The notes beneath the pieces were generated by a model. That model ran no database searches. It saw only the letters and a list, made by a program, of their open reading frames with translations, and had not been told where the DNA came from. Both the position numbers and the translations under genes were made by a program. Source: Moniliophthora roreri (Eukaryota > Basidiomycota > Agaricomycetes > Agaricales > Marasmiaceae). From it: a stretch of 64,000 nucleotides of DNA. The DNA is taken from positions 310,001 to 374,000 of the forward strand of contig LATX02000144.1 of NCBI GenBank assembly GCA_001466705.2, written 5' to 3'. Shown one piece after another: positions 63,556-64,000 of the stretch (the first letter of the stretch is position 1; each line of letters begins with the position of its first letter).

Positions 63556-64000
63556 GATGGTGGGTGTTGGTAGAGAGTATGAGGATTTGGGGTGGCACAC
63601 TAGATAAATTAAAAAGGGTCCAAGTCCAGACTGCCAGACTGAGACTGCGCATGCGGTGCGGAGCCGGTGAATTTCGTCATAAACCTAACCCTCATCTTGA
63701 CCCCTCATCTACACCTGTTTTGTATAGCCAATATGTGATCCATACCGCAACGAATGTTTTTTGCACCGAAATATCCTCAGACAGAGATGGAAGTACCCCA
63801 TCTCTCATCCGAGTGATTGACTACCCCCCGCGAGCTTGAAGAAAGGGGTTTACCCGACGAAAACGAGAGCTATCCCGACCTTACTTCTGTCAACGAGCGC
63901 AAGTTGCAACTGTCTACACGACCTAGAGTCGGTATGTACCAAGTAGTGTCTAAAAATGTTACTCCAAGCGAAAGAGTAGTCGGTACACTTTCCGACAACG
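63556..64000. other. No gene recognised
   Basis: Upstream region of PMP3 to the window edge; no further supported coding, RNA or repeat feature. Confidence 0.4.

Noticed and set aside
1..64000. CRISPR arrays, bacterial operons or ribosome binding sites
   Set aside because: The window is clearly eukaryotic with spliced genes; no regularly spaced direct repeats were seen.

Overview
The window reads as nuclear DNA of a mushroom-forming basidiomycete (Agaricomycete). Genes carry many 45-70 bp GT-AG introns. The conserved genes are eukaryotic (Tup1, Pmp3, a mitochondrial ribosome recycling factor, an intron-bearing tRNA-Asp). The accessory content is a typical agaricomycete mix: NACHT-type NLRs, a HET-domain protein, F-box/LRR proteins, kinase-like genes and a Ty3/gypsy chromovirus. 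The genus cannot be named from sequence alone.

Layout. 1-9,984: two colinear copies of a block [small secreted protein - methyltransferase - mitochondrial RRF], each decayed in different genes, with NLR-A (frameshifted) between them. 10,170-17,186: a Uls1-like SNF2/RING ATPase and a short-chain dehydrogenase, both minus. 17,540-25,811: an F-box relic, NLR-B (intact, minus), a 452 bp terminal-inverted-repeat element and NLR-C (pseudogene). 26,340-35,807: a secreted-protein relic, a low-complexity protein, a HET protein with a lipid-anchor N-terminus, an F-box/LRR protein and a decayed kinase-like gene. 36,321-47,251: NLR-D (intact) and NLR-E, a 5'-truncated pseudogene split by a 7,194 bp chromovirus with 389 bp LTRs and a CCATC target-site duplication. 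47,728-53,120: a steroid-reductase-type enzyme, an uncertain ORF pair, a fragment of a CBS gene and TUP1. 53,649-62,523: a tandem pair of [NLR + CBS-domain gene] units: NLR-F with a CBS pseudogene, then NLR-G (pseudogene) with an intact CBS gene. 62,678-63,555: tRNA-Asp(GTC) and PMP3.

The main accessory theme is a birth-and-death cluster of seven related NLR genes (A-G; A, C-G plus strand, B minus). The full-length copies share one unusual architecture: a short separate first exon with a G/N-rich F-x-G ... D-Q motif, a NACHT NTPase domain with Walker A and B, a helical middle region, and a spliced C-terminal module built around an L-W-W-T-F-Q-L-E-like core. No WD40, ankyrin or TPR repeats are seen. 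B, D and probably F look functional; A, C, E and G are broken. A HET-domain gene lies in the same region, which suggests (inference) a locus for non-self recognition or regulated cell death.

Spliced models were built by hand from reading frame, GT-AG sites and paralogue comparison. Exon edges may be off by a base or two where not forced by frame.
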